Part shown: positions 26,216 through 34,127 of the stretch, one piece after another
Layout: every line of letters begins with the position of its first letter
How positions within the stretch are numbered: the stretch's first letter is position 1
Assembly (NCBI GenBank): GCA_965202875.1
Contig: OZ241870.1
Location: forward strand, 5,208,001 to 5,272,000
Direction: 5' to 3'
From: HK1 sp965202875
GTDB taxonomy: Bacteria > Pseudomonadota > Gammaproteobacteria > HK1
DNA length: 64,000 nucleotides
Made by a program: the position numbers and the translations under genes
The notes under the pieces: generated by a model
The model's database searches: none
What the model was told of the DNA's origin: nothing
What the model saw: only the letters and a program-made list of their open reading frames with translations

Positions 26216-27847
26216 ATGCCCTCGTTGCCCCCCGAGGCGGACGTCATCATCGTGGGCGCCGGCACCGCCGGCTGCGTCCTGGCCGCCCGGTTGTCCGAGG
26301 ATCCCGATCTCAGGGTACTGGTGGTGGAAGCCGGACGAGCGGATCGAAGTCCCTGGATCCACATCCCGGTCGGTTTCAGCCGCCTGCTCGACGACACCGG
26401 CCTCAACTGGTGCTACGAGACCGAATCCCAGGCCGGTCTCGCGGGCCGAAGGGTACGGTGGCCGCGCGGCAAGGTCGTGGGAGGGTCGAGCGCGATCAAC
26501 GGCATGGTGTGGGTCCGGGGCGCGCCGCACGACTTCGACCGCTGGGCGGCGACGGTCGGTGATCCGGCCTGGTCCTGGACCGAGGCCGCGGCACTGTTCA
26601 GGACCTGCGAGGCGGCGCCCTCCGACGCCGACGCGAGACTCGGCCGCGACGGGCGAATGCCGCTGGCCCGGCCACGCCACGATCATCCGCTGGTGAGCGC
26701 GTTCATCGAGGCCGGCGTCAACGCAGGCCTCGCCGAACGCCGCGACCTGAGCATCTCGGACCGCAACGGCGTGGGTCCCTACCTCACGACCATCCGTCGG
26801 GGGTTGCGCGTGAGCGCGGCCGGCGCCTACCTGAAGCCCGCGCTTCGGCGTGACAACGTGGAGCTGGCGACGGCATCGACGGTGTGCGGCCTGACCCTGG
26901 CTTCCGGTCATCGGGTGGTCGGCGTGCGCCTCAACCGGCTCGGTACATCGGTGCTGGTGCGGGCCCGCCGCGGCGTCGTCCTCGCCGCCGGTGCGGTCGA
27001 CACGCCCAAGCTGCTGATGCTCTCGGGGATCGGCTCCGGACCGGACCTGGCCCGGCTCGGTATCCCGATCGTCGTGGAATCCCCGGACGTGGGCAGGAAT
27101 CTTCAGGACCACTTCGGGATTCGGGTCATCGCCGAGGTCGCCCGGCCCGTCACCATCAACGACGACTTCCGGCGGCCGTGGCGTCTGGCGGGCCACGTAC
27201 TGCGCTACGCCATCGCCAGGACCGGGCCGATGGCCATGGGCGGTGCCTATGCCGGAGCCTTCTTCTCGTGCGATGGAGGCGACCGGCCCGACATGCAGAT
27301 CCATTTCCTGCCGCTGTCCAGCGAGCGCCGCGGATGGACCTTCCACCGGTTCTCCGGCGTCACCGCCAACGTGTGCCAGCTCCGGCCCGCGAGCCGGGGA
27401 CGGATCGACCTCGGATCGGCGGATCCCGCGGCACCGCCATGCATCGATCCCGGCTACCTGTCCGACGAGCGTGACCGGAAGGCCATCGTCGCGGGTCTCC
27501 GCTTCACCCGCGAGCTGTTCCACCATCCACCGTTCTCGACAATGTACGGTGCCGAGGAAAGGATGCCCGGGGAGCGGTGCGCAAGCGACGCAGCGCTCCT
27601 GGACTACGCCCGCACCACCGGCAGCACGGTCTTCCACCCGGTCGGCACCTGCCGCATGGGCAAGCACGACGGCGTCGTCGACCCGAGCTTCCGGGTGCGG
27701 GGCACCAGGAACCTGTGGGTGGCCGACGCCTCGGTCATGCCGCACCTTCCCTCCGGCAACACGAACGCGGCAACGTTGATGCTGGCCGAGCGCGCAGCCC
27801 GCGTTCTGAAACGGGCGATCGCCTCACGGAGCGCGACGACGCCATGA
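26216..27847 (+). CDS. GMC-family FAD oxidoreductase (choline/alcohol dehydrogenase-like)
   Basis: The product has 543 residues. ADVIIVGAGTAGCVLAARLS is the FAD-binding signature, then the ATP/GMC signature 1 region (RGKVVGGSSAINGMVWVRG) and signature 2 (GAVDTPKLLMLSGIGSG). Near the C-terminus, FHPVGTCRMG carries the catalytic His, and the second His/Asn lies in LPSGNTNAAT. It oxidises an alcohol or polyol with FAD. Its last base pairs overlap the start of the TRAP DctQ gene (ATGA at 27844), so it is embedded in the transporter operon; the transported compound is probably its substrate or a derivative. Confidence 0.88.
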   Translation: MPSLPPEADVIIVGAGTAGCVLAARLSEDPDLRVLVVEAGRADRSPWIHIPVGFSRLLDDTGLNWCYETESQAGLAGRRVRWPRGKVVGGSSAINGMVWVRGAPHDFDRWAATVGDPAWSWTEAAALFRTCEAAPSDADARLGRDGRMPLARPRHDHPLVSAFIEAGVNAGLAERRDLSISDRNGVGPYLTTIRRGLRVSAAGAYLKPALRRDNVELATASTVCGLTLASGHRVVGVRLNRLGTSVLVRARRGVVLAAGAVDTPKLLMLSGIGSGPDLARLGIPIVVESPDVGRNLQDHFGIRVIAEVARPVTINDDFRRPWRLAGHVLRYAIARTGPMAMGGAYAGAFFSCDGGDRPDMQIHFLPLSSERRGWTFHRFSGVTANVCQLRPASRGRIDLGSADPAAPPCIDPGYLSDERDRKAIVAGLRFTRELFHHPPFSTMYGAEERMPGERCASDAALLDYARTTGSTVFHPVGTCRMGKHDGVVDPSFRVRGTRNLWVADASVMPHLPSGNTNAATLMLAERAARVLKRAIASRSATTP

Positions 27848-28317
27848 GCTCCCTCGCCACGGCCGCCAACAGGATCATGAGCACCGTTGCGGTCTCGGCC
27901 CTGGTGTTCATGTTCTGCCTGATCTTCGGCAACGTCGTCCTGCGGTTCGGGTTCAGCACCGGCATCTCGTTTGCCGAGGAGCTGGCCCGCTACGCGTTCC
28001 TGTGGTGCACGTTCATCGGCGCGGTCCTCGCGCTCGGGCAGAACGCGCACATCGGAATCACCGGAATCCGGCCGCGTCTGCCCCGGCGGCTGCTGTGGGC
28101 ATTCGACGCCGTCGTCATCCTGATCCAGCTCGCCATCACCGCGATCGTCCTCGTCGGATCGGTCGGCATCCTCGTCGCCAACGTGGGCGGCCAGGCCCCG
28201 GTCTCCGGTACGCCGGTCACCATCGCATTCGCGGCGCTGGTCACAGGGGCGCTGGCGATTCTCCTCGTCTTCGGCGGGCGCCTGTGGCGCACCGTCAGGC
28301 GCCGCGGTCCGCACTAG
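27844..28317 (+). CDS. TRAP transporter small membrane subunit (DctQ family)
   Basis: The product has 157 residues with four hydrophobic segments, as usual for DctQ: about residues 15-35 (VAVSALVFMFCLIFGNVVLR), 50-70 (LWCTFIGAVLALG), 88-110 (AFDAVVILIQLAITAIVLVG) and 128-150. FAEELARYAFLWCTFIGA is the conserved family motif. The start overlaps the GMC stop by 4 bases and dctM begins 3 bases after the stop, so the three are translated together. Confidence 0.88.
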   Translation: MSSLATAANRIMSTVAVSALVFMFCLIFGNVVLRFGFSTGISFAEELARYAFLWCTFIGAVLALGQNAHIGITGIRPRLPRRLLWAFDAVVILIQLAITAIVLVGSVGILVANVGGQAPVSGTPVTIAFAALVTGALAILLVFGGRLWRTVRRRGPH

Positions 28318-28319
28318 CC

Positions 28320-29597
28320 ATGGTGCTGTTCATCTTCCTGGGCGGACTGGCCCTGATGATGATCATGGGCCTGCCCATCGCCTTCGCCCTGCTCGGCACA
28401 TCGGTGCTGATGATGCTGTGGATGGACGTGTTCGACCCGAAGATCCTGGCCGACGCCATGTTCAACGGGGCGGACTCGTACCCCCTGATGGCCATTCCGT
28501 TCTTCCTGCTGGCCGGCGAGCTGATGACGGCGGGGGGCATGTCGCACCGCATCGTCTCGGTGATCACCTCGGTCCTCGGGCACGTGCGGGGCGGCCTTGG
28601 CTATGCCGGCATCATCGCCGCGATCCTGATGGCCAGCCTCTCCGGGTCGGCGGTCGCCGACACCGCGGCGATCGGCGCGCTGCTGATCCCGATGATGCGC
28701 GATGCCGGCTACAACGTGCCGCGGGCGGCGGGACTGGTCGCGGCCGGCGGCGTGATCGCCCCCATCATTCCGCCGTCGATCGCCTTCATCATCTTCGGAG
28801 TGGTCGCCAACGTCTCCATCATCGACCTGTTCCTGGCCGGGGTGACGCCCGGCATCATGATGGGGCTGTGGCTGGTCATCGCCTGGGCCTGGCTGATGCG
28901 GCGGGAGGTGACCAAGGTATCGGAATGGCCGGGCTGGGGGGCCGTGCGAGCCGCCGTGTTCGACGGCGTTGCGGCGCTCATGATGCCGGTCATCATCGTC
29001 GGCGGGCTCAAGGGCGCCATCTTCACGCCGACCGAGGCGTCGGTGATCGCGGTCGCCTACGCCCTGCTGGTCGGCGGCTTGGTGTACCGCGAGCTGACCC
29101 TGCGCAAGATCCTCATGGCGTGCCGCAGCGCCGCCATCATGAGCGCCGCGGTCATGTTCCTGGTGGCCGCCGCCGCCGTCATCGGGTGGCTCATCACGAT
29201 CGCACAGCTTCCGTTCCTGCTCGTGGACCTGCTCGAGCCGCTCATGGAATCGCCACGAATCCTGATGCTGGTGATCATCGTGCTGGTCCTGATGATCGGG
29301 ATGGTGATGGACTTCGTGCCGACGGTCCTGATCCTGACCCCGGTGCTCATGCCGCTGGTCAAGATAGCGGGCATCGATCCCGTCTACTTCGGCGTCGTGT
29401 TCGTGATGGCGAACGCGGTCGGCCTGCTGACGCCGCCGGTCGGGGTGGTGCTGAACGTGGCCTGCGGCGTCGCGAAGATACCCATGGAGCAGGGTGCGCG
29501 CGGCGTAGCGCCCTTCGTCCTGGTGCAGATCTCGCTGCTCCTGCTCCTGGTCGCATTCCCCGAGTTCGTCCTGGTGCCTCTGGGGTGGTTCGGGTAG
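28320..29597 (+). CDS. TRAP transporter large membrane subunit (DctM family)
   Basis: The product has 425 residues with about 11-12 hydrophobic segments. DctM signatures are MAIPFFLLAGELMTAGGMSHR, MASLSGSAVADTAAIGALLIP, AAGGVIAPIIPPSIAFII and, near the end, TPPVGVVLNVACGVAKI. It forms the Na+-coupled carboxylate/sugar-acid channel together with DctQ and the DctP receptor. The ATG lies 2 bases after the dctQ stop. The converging DapA-like gene ends 28 bases past its stop; I see no terminator between them. Confidence 0.92.
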   Translation: MVLFIFLGGLALMMIMGLPIAFALLGTSVLMMLWMDVFDPKILADAMFNGADSYPLMAIPFFLLAGELMTAGGMSHRIVSVITSVLGHVRGGLGYAGIIAAILMASLSGSAVADTAAIGALLIPMMRDAGYNVPRAAGLVAAGGVIAPIIPPSIAFIIFGVVANVSIIDLFLAGVTPGIMMGLWLVIAWAWLMRREVTKVSEWPGWGAVRAAVFDGVAALMMPVIIVGGLKGAIFTPTEASVIAVAYALLVGGLVYRELTLRKILMACRSAAIMSAAVMFLVAAAAVIGWLITIAQLPFLLVDLLEPLMESPRILMLVIIVLVLMIGMVMDFVPTVLILTPVLMPLVKIAGIDPVYFGVVFVMANAVGLLTPPVGVVLNVACGVAKIPMEQGARGVAPFVLVQISLLLLLVAFPEFVLVPLGWFG

Positions 29598-29624
29598 CAC
29601 ATGCCTCGTGCCCGGATCCGGCCC

Positions 29625-30515
29625 CTATTCGAAGTGCCGGTACCCGTCGAGGGCCTTGAAGACGGCAGCTTCTTCCTCCGCACTCTTGGGAAGCAGGGGA
29701 AGCTTCGGAACACCGATGTCGATGCCGCGGTATCGGAGCGCGGTGTGATAGAAGGGCACCGGGATCCCCGCTCCCGTGAGCTTGCGGAGCTCATTCGCCT
29801 CGCGCTGGAGTGCGAGCGCTGCGTCGAAGTCGCCCTCGACCGCCGCCGCGAAGATGCCGTTGACCACCTTCGGATAGAGGTTGGAGAGACCGGAGATGCA
29901 CCCTTGGCCGCCGCCCACCAGGGCCGGCAGCAGAATGGTCTGGGAGCCGACCAGCACCTGGAAGTCCGTCATCTCCGACGTTGCGGCGACCAGGTCGTAG
30001 AAGAGCTGGATGTTCGCGCTGCTGTCCTTGATCCCCGCGAGCCCCTGTTCGGCCAGCCGGGCGACCTGCTCGGCGGTCACGCAGTAGTTGGTGTACTTCG
30101 GGTTGTTGTAGAGGAACACGGGGGTGCTGACCGCATCGATGAGCCGCAGGAAGTGCGCATCCACCTCCGCGGCCCCGTGCAGGTAGTAGTAAGGTGTGAG
30201 GGACGCGATGGCCGCGACGCCCACGCTCTCGGCATGCCGCGCCAGCTCGATGGTGGTGTACGTGTCCGGGTCGCCGGCATGAAGGACCACGGGGATCCGT
30301 CCGTCGACGTTCTCGGCCACAATCTCGATGACCTGCTTGCGCTGGTCCACCGTCATGATCGGCCCGGAGCCGTAGGAGCCACCCACGTAGAGGCCGCTGA
30401 CCTGTGGTACCAGCCAGTCCAGGAACCGGCGGAACTTGGGCGCGTCGACGTTGCCTTCGCGGTCGAAGGGTGTGATCAGGGCGGGCATGGTGCCCTTGAA
30501 GCTCTTCATGCTCAT
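29625..30515 (-). CDS. DapA/NanA-family aldolase or dehydratase (possible 2-keto-3-deoxy sugar acid aldolase)
   Basis: The product has about 296 residues. The TIM-barrel class I aldolase of the DHDPS superfamily has KGTMPALITPFDREGNVD at the start, the Schiff-base Lys in GIKDSS (about 160) and the proton-relay Tyr in FLYNNP (about 134). The GGSYGSGPIMTVDQRK segment differs from the GTTGE of true DapA, arguing for another 2-keto acid such as KDG or a sialic-acid-type compound. I prefer the start at 30515 because GGAGAC lies 8-9 bases upstream; an ATG at 30530 is also possible. It converges with the TRAP operon and is divergent from the PfkB kinase, so a sugar-acid pathway is a reasonable inference. 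Confidence 0.85.
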   Translation of the reverse strand: MSMKSFKGTMPALITPFDREGNVDAPKFRRFLDWLVPQVSGLYVGGSYGSGPIMTVDQRKQVIEIVAENVDGRIPVVLHAGDPDTYTTIELARHAESVGVAAIASLTPYYYLHGAAEVDAHFLRLIDAVSTPVFLYNNPKYTNYCVTAEQVARLAEQGLAGIKDSSANIQLFYDLVAATSEMTDFQVLVGSQTILLPALVGGGQGCISGLSNLYPKVVNGIFAAAVEGDFDAALALQREANELRKLTGAGIPVPFYHTALRYRGIDIGVPKLPLLPKSAEEEAAVFKALDGYRHFE

Positions 30516-30628
30516 CGACGATGTCTCCATGCGGTGCCTGAATGGGTTGATGCCCGGAAAGTCGGCGCGAAGCCCTTCGTGTGCCCGGGGCTCGCGTACG
30601 CCGGCCGGCGTCCGGTGGAGAACGTGAC

Positions 30629-31579
30629 GTGCCCGACCTGGTGACCCTCGGAGAGACCTGCGTGGCCCTGGTCGCCAAGTCCCGCGGGCCGCTGCGCTAC
30701 GCCACGGAGTTCGAGCGGCGGCCGGGCGGCGCGGAGAGCACGGTCGCGGCCGGTATGGCTCGGCTGGGGCATAGTGCGGGATGGATGTCCAGACTCGGTC
30801 GTGACGAGTTCGGCGCCTATGTTCTCGGCCTCATGCAAAGCGAGGGTGTCGACACCGCCGCGGTCCGCGTCGACCCGCACGCCCGGACCGGCGTGTTCTT
30901 CCGGGACAACCGTGCAGACGGCCGGTCGTCCGTGATCTACTACCGGAAGCACTCCGCATTCGCGGGTTTCGGGCCGGACGACCTGGACGAGAACTATATC
31001 GCCTCGGCACGCATCCTGCACCTGACCGGCATCACGCCCGGGCTCTCGCCGTCGTGCCGGGCGGCGACGCTGCGGTCCGTCGAGATCGCTCGTGCGAACG
31101 GCGTCGCCGTCGTGTTCGACCCGAACTATCGCGCCGCGGTCTGGTCTCCGGAAGAAGCCCGGCCGTGCATCGAGGATCTGATGAAGCAGGCGGACCACGT
31201 GCTGGCGGGTCGGGAGGATCTCGTCAAGCTGACCGGCCTGACGGAGGAACGGGCGCAGATCGACTACCTGCACGGACTCGGCCTGCCGAGCGTCGTGCTC
31301 AAGCTCGGAGCCCGCGGCGCCGTGCTGTCCTGCGCCGACGGCGCGGAGCGCGTCGAGGGATACAGGGCCGAGCCCGCGTTCGATCGGTTCGGGGCGGGAG
31401 ACGCATTTGCAGCCGGCTACATCTGCGGACTCCTCGACGGCCGGAGCCGCCGCGAATCCGTCGCGCTCGGAAATGCCGTCGCCGGGTGGTCCGTGCGCCT
31501 GCCCGGCAACATCGAATCGCTGCCGGATCGGAATGACCTGCAGCAGCTCGAATCGGGGTATCGGTTCGTGGACAGGTGA
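30629..31579 (+). CDS. PfkB-family sugar kinase (2-keto-3-deoxygluconate kinase-like)
   Basis: The product has 316 residues. It begins DLVTLGETCVALVAKSRGPL with FERRPGGAESTVAAGMARLG (PfkB signature 1 region) and has the ATP-site/catalytic motif DRFGAGDAFAAGYICGLLDG, where the Asp is the general base. The overall pattern fits KDG and fructokinase-type enzymes. I chose the GTG at 30629 because GGTGGAG lies 9 bases upstream and the family start coincides; an ATG 16 codons upstream adds unrelated residues. With the DapA-like aldolase it would complete a phosphorylative breakdown of a 2-keto-3-deoxy acid. It is the last intact gene before the degraded region. Confidence 0.85.
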   Translation: MPDLVTLGETCVALVAKSRGPLRYATEFERRPGGAESTVAAGMARLGHSAGWMSRLGRDEFGAYVLGLMQSEGVDTAAVRVDPHARTGVFFRDNRADGRSSVIYYRKHSAFAGFGPDDLDENYIASARILHLTGITPGLSPSCRAATLRSVEIARANGVAVVFDPNYRAAVWSPEEARPCIEDLMKQADHVLAGREDLVKLTGLTEERAQIDYLHGLGLPSVVLKLGARGAVLSCADGAERVEGYRAEPAFDRFGAGDAFAAGYICGLLDGRSRRESVALGNAVAGWSVRLPGNIESLPDRNDLQQLESGYRFVDR

Positions 31580-31657
31580 CGCCCGCAATTCTGGTCTGCC
31601 CTGCACGTTGCGCGACGACAACAAACCCTGCCCACAGAATGTCCGGCGTTGCGTCCG

Positions 31658-31756
31658 GTCCTTGTAGCGTTGCAGGATCCCCTGCACCCGGTGCGCGACC
31701 TCGTAGTGTTCGGCGCCGATGACGAGCGGGCGGCTCGTCGAATCCAGCGGGCCCAC
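31658..31756 (-). pseudogene. Fragment of ATP synthase beta subunit (atpD-like)
   Basis: On the minus strand, GPLDSTSRPLVIGAEHYEVA followed by HRVQGILQRYKD corresponds to the conserved C-terminal region of F-type ATPase beta (PLDSTSR...GEEHY-VA--VQ--LQRYKEL). Only about 33 codons survive. The nucleotide-binding domain and the end are missing. It marks the left edge of a stretch of gene fragments extending to 34112. Confidence 0.65.
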
Positions 31757-31964
31757 CTCTCCCCTCACATCTCCTCGGCCAGGGTCGGCTGAAGGGCGCG
31801 GGGGGAATGGGACCTGGTGTGTCCGGCGCTGAACCTCAAGCGGTTGCTACCGCTTCTGGCGGTGTGAGGGCTTTACCACCGCGCGCCCAGGGTGAGGGCC
31901 GCCCCATGCCCGGGCCGCTCCGTCCCATGCTCGCGGCGCCAAGCTTCGAGGTCCAGCGCGAATC

Positions 31965-32585
31965 CCCGTCGAGATCGGTGGCCGTCCAGGTGTAACGCCT
32001 CTGCGCAAACGCCTCCGCCGGCGTCCCCGACAGACGCCGCCCTTCCCTCGTCAGGCCCGCAGGCAGGGCCGGCGTCAGCGCGTAGCCTATCTCCCCGTCA
32101 CCCGTTCCCTCCCGCACCGCCGGCAACTCCACCGGCTCGATGACCGCGTCCACCGGGAACACCAGCGCCCCGATGGCCGCATCGTCCGCAAACGCCGGCC
32201 TGCTGTCCTTGTGTCCTACCGCGAACGGCGAGAACGACGACATCCCGTCGGCGCACACCAGCGCCCCGTCCGTGCTCGCCTCCGACCCGGCGACCTCCTC
32301 CCAACCGCTACCGTCATAGCGCAGCAACAGCAACCGACGACCCCGCGCCGCGCACCCCGTCCACGGGAAGGCACAACCTCAGCCCCGGCGACGGAACGCC
32401 CCCCACCGTCACCGTCACGTCTACCACTGTCCGCGACCCCTCCGGCCCCAGCCCGTACCCGATGTCCGACGCCTTCATGACCACCGCCTCGCCGACCTCC
32501 GCTGTGACCCTCAGATCCAGCGCCTCCGTCCCCGGGCCGGCCGGAGGCGGCAGGCGGGCCATATCCACCTCGATCCCTGCCGTTC
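31965..32585 (-). pseudogene. Remnant of an Ig-like-domain surface protein
   Basis: Read on the minus strand, the piece DLRVTAEVGEAVVMKASDIG...VTVGGVPSPGLRLCLPVDG continues, after a frameshift near 32330, as LLLRYDGSGWEEVAGSEAST and then LPAGLTREGRRLSGTPAEAF...YTWTATDLDGDS. The last part is the putative-Ig (He_PIG-like) repeat that occurs in very large secreted or surface proteins. The 5' end runs straight into the G/C homopolymer at 32586, and the 3' end is lost after DGDS. Confidence 0.6.
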
Positions 32586-32606
32586 GGGGGGGGGGGGGGG
32601 GGGGGG
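32586..32606. repeat. 21-nt homopolymeric G tract
   Basis: This is an uninterrupted run of 21 G residues, lying exactly where the minus-strand Ig-like remnant loses its upstream frame. Such a tract could be a phase-variation switch or an assembly or sequencing artefact joining unrelated segments. The fragments on its two sides are unrelated. Confidence 0.9.
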
Positions 32607-32680
32607 CATAAGCGTCAACTTGTTTTCCATGTCATTGTTTCCTATCGTGAATTCTGGTGCACGATGGGGAGCGCGCGAGG

Positions 32681-32779
32681 ATGGACGAGGACTGGACGGT
32701 GTTGATGTCGTTTCTGCCCGAGCGCTGGCGGGAGTTGGCGAGCGAGACGGGGGCGCTGAAAGGCTTGCGCAAGGACAAT
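32681..32779 (+). pseudogene. N-terminal fragment of an IS4/IS5-like transposase
   Basis: The frame MDEDWTVLMSFLPERWRELA followed by SETGALKGLRKD is the typical N-terminus of a family of IS4-type transposases. After about 33 codons it is interrupted by the group II intron-related sequence starting near 32787. No rest of the transposase is found downstream. Confidence 0.55.
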
Positions 32780-32786
32780 CCGATTG

Positions 32787-33259
32787 TTGCAGTGCGCCGT
32801 GCAAGGCGCCATCCCCTGGCGGGTGCGAATCCCGCCCGGCAACGCGGGAAGTATCGGGCCTTGGGCATTCTGCCTGCGGGACCGGGTGGCGCAGACGGCG
32901 GCGTTGCCGGTGCTGACGCCGATGGTCGAGGCGGACCTGGCCCCGGAGCAGTACGCCTATCGGTCGGGAAGAGGCGCCCACGATGCGGTCCAACGGGCGC
33001 ATCGGCTGGCGAGCACGGGCCACTGCGAGGTCGTGGACGCGGATTGGTCGGACGACTTCGGCCAGAGACCGCACGCCGAGCTGCTCAAGTGCGTCGCCCG
33101 TCGGGTGGGTGACGGGCGGATGGTGGGCTGGGTGAAGGCGTGGTGGAAGAGGGCGGTCGAGGAGGACGACGGGCGAGGCGGCACCCGTCGCAAACCGGGC
33201 GCGTCGGCAGAGGAAGGGGACCCCACAAGGGGCGCCCATCTCTCCGCTGCTGAGCAACC
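32787..33259 (+). pseudogene. Group II intron reverse transcriptase/maturase fragment
   Basis: RDRVAQTAALPVLTPMVEAD, LAPEQYAYRSGRGAHDAVQ and VVDADWSDDF...PHAELLKCVARRV correspond to RT domains 1-3 of LtrA-type intron proteins, and TPQGAPISPLLSNL (shifted by one frame near 33225) to domain 4. At least two frameshifts are needed to join the pieces. The catalytic YxDD part and everything beyond are missing because an IS3 element begins at 33260. A GTGCGCC at 32794 could be the intron 5' end. Confidence 0.65.
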
Positions 33260-33785
33260 TGAACCGCCCCGGGAATCCCGGAGACTCCACTCGTTGAGTC
33301 TACGGGAGGACAGGGCAGATGAATTCACCGACAAGATACTCCCCGGAAGTCCGGGAGCGGGCAGTGCGCCTGGTGTTGGAGCATCAGGGTGAACACGACT
33401 CGCAGTGGTCGGCGATCCCCTCGGTGGCGTCGAAGCTCGGGTGCACGGCGCAGACGCTGCGCAAGTGGGTACGTCAGGCCGATTCCCGCTTTCGCGGGAA
33501 TGACGTGCGACCGCGGGGTGCGTGCGGGACTGCGCAGCGATGAACGTGAGCGGCTGAAGGCGTTGGAGCGCGAGGTTCGCGAGCTGCGTCGGGCGGACGA
33601 GATCCTGCGCAAGGCGTCGGCGTATTTTGCCCAGTCGGAGCTCGACCGCCGCGCGAGAGGATGGTGTCGTTCATCGACGAACATCGGGGTCGATACGGGG
33701 TCGGGCCGATCTGTGCGCAAGTGCCGGTCGCCCCATCGACGTACTATGCGTACAAGGCGCGTGAAGCCGAGACCCCGCGCCGGAG
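33260..33785 (+). mobile_element. Truncated IS3-family insertion sequence carrying a palindromic repeat insertion
   Basis: The left end is TGAACCGCCCCGGGAATCCC, a common IS3-family terminus. orfA starts at 33319 (MNSPTRYSPEVRERAVRLVL, helix-turn-helix LGCTAQTLRKWVRQA). It is broken at 33479-33505 by GATTCCCGCTTTCGCGGGAA and a few bases more, the same REP-like palindrome found in the element at 4139. After it orfA resumes in another frame (LRSDERERLKALEREVRELR). orfB begins at 33661 (MVSFIDEHRGRYGVGPICAQ) but is lost after about 42 codons, before the DDE domain. The element therefore cannot transpose on its own. Confidence 0.75.
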
Positions 33786-33884
33786 ATATGGCGTCATGTC
33801 GAAAACCCGCCGCTCTCCTGTCTCGAATTCGATCTCGAGGGCGAACTCGCCGACAGGGCGTACATGTCTGGCAAAAGGATTCAT
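33774..33884 (-). pseudogene. N-terminal fragment of a DUF2442-like protein
   Basis: On the minus strand an ATG at 33884 opens MNPFARHVRPVGEFALEIEF followed by ETGERRVFDMTPYLRRG, the start of the small DUF2442 fold. These proteins often sit next to toxin-like DUF4160 genes. The frame then enters IS3 orfB sequence, so the gene was cut by the IS. Confidence 0.5.
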
Positions 33885-33900
33885 CCGCCGAGAAGCGGCC

Positions 33901-34112
33901 GGTGTTGAACGCAGGCAAGCCGAACCACACGCCGAAACGTTACGCCACGCCGTCACCGCCAATCGGGAGGAGCTCGCCACGAAGGGAGGCATTTCCGCCG
34001 TACAAGCAGGTATTTCCGGCGTGCAAGCCGAACTCGCGACCATCCGGTGGGCCATCGGCCTGCGGCGGTCTTCGTGTTCGCCATCGGTCTCCGGGTATTC
34101 AGCCCGCTCTGA
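33901..34112 (+). pseudogene. Fragment of a DUF1640/CCDC90-like coiled-coil membrane protein
   Basis: GVERRQAEPHAETLRHAVTA continues with REELATKGGISAVQAGISGV and QAELATIRWAIGL, a coiled coil leading to a membrane segment. After a frameshift near 34055, AVFVFAIGLRVFSPL completes the expected C-terminal hydrophobic anchor and stop (34110-34112). The N-terminal portion is missing. The downstream amidohydrolase starts 15 bases later. Confidence 0.5.
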
Positions 34113-34127
34113 CCGACCTGCGAACGA

